Assembly (NCBI GenBank): GCA_963770375.1
Contig: CAVYPM010000021.1
Coordinates: 221,468 to 285,467, forward strand
DNA from: DASVBE01 sp963770375
GTDB taxonomy: Bacteria; Actinomycetota; Actinomycetes; Streptosporangiales; Streptosporangiaceae
DNA: 64,000 bases
Reading direction: 5' to 3'
The notes beneath the pieces were generated by a model. The model saw nothing but the letters and a program-made list of their open reading frames with translations, had not been told where the DNA came from and did no database searches. Both the position numbers and the translations under genes were made by a program. This document shows positions 63,950-64,000 of this stretch, piece by piece; position 1 is the first letter of the stretch, and each line of letters opens with the position of its first letter.

Positions 63950-64000
63950 ATGACGATCCAGCAGGCCCCGCGCACCGAATCCGGCCCCGGCCGGACCGCC
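63950..64000 (+). CDS. Start of an unidentified gene (cut by window edge)
   Basis: ATG 63950 follows the strong ribosome site AGGAGG. Only 17 residues are present (TIQQAPRTESGPGRTA after Met), too few to name a family. A palindromic operator-like site lies just upstream. Confidence 0.6.
   Translation, partial: MTIQQAPRTESGPGRTA

Overview
The window comes from a high-GC, Gram-positive actinobacterium, probably a soil actinomycete. The signs are very strong G/C bias at third codon positions, GTG and TTG starts, ATGA/GTGA gene overlaps, DUF1707, DUF5808 and DUF3068 family proteins, an actinobacterial kdp layout and ECF sigma factors. No rRNA, tRNA, CRISPR array, insertion sequence or prophage gene was seen. 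The ABC-transporter gene at the left edge and the gene at the right edge are cut by the window.

Layout. 1-1.9 kb: ABC-transporter ATPase and a LolA-like secreted protein. 2.1-17.5 kb: a respiratory block. On the minus strand are ctaB, a small membrane protein, ctaE, ctaD, ctaC and a degenerate CuA-like cupredoxin. Divergent from them are a two-component system, an anchored protein, two copies of a membrane-domain/SCO1 fusion (the first broken), ctaG, a TlpA-type thioredoxin and a lipoprotein. This looks like an alternative cytochrome c oxidase with its own heme-O, copper-delivery and regulatory genes. The catalytic subunit lacks the usual D- and K-channel residues. 17.7-23.3 kb: a small glycan-type operon (glycosyltransferase, epimerase, DegT aminotransferase), then a polysaccharide deacetylase and a secreted propeller-like protein. 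23.3-28.8 kb: a compact island of a CHAT protease, a TPR protein, a subtilisin-like protease interrupted by an in-frame TGA, an ECF sigma factor and a 152-residue partner, closed by a strong terminator. This is the best candidate for an undescribed system.

28.8-44.1 kb: HtrA-like protease, DapE, arginine deiminase, a TetR/P450 pair with a TetR-type operator over the regulator's start codon, a quinone oxidoreductase, a sigma/Ogt/2OG-oxygenase operon that looks like alkylation repair, a LysR/aminotransferase pair, a second two-component pair and a HAD phosphatase. 44.1-52.3 kb: complete kdpFABC-kdpDE potassium system with an extra small membrane ORF and a direct repeat in front, and a hairpin between kdpC and kdpD. 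52.3-64 kb: mixed housekeeping and unknown genes (Lrp, DUF1707, DUF5808, GNAT, PhyH-type dioxygenase, mini-GntR, agmatinase, LysR, acyl-CoA ligase, DUF3068).

A feature of the whole window is the number of single-nucleotide frame breaks. At least thirteen otherwise well-conserved genes are affected, kdpA alone four times. Most shifts have the same sense (one base gained or two lost). Indel errors in the assembly are the simplest explanation, so every 'broken' call here should be read as 'broken in this sequence'.
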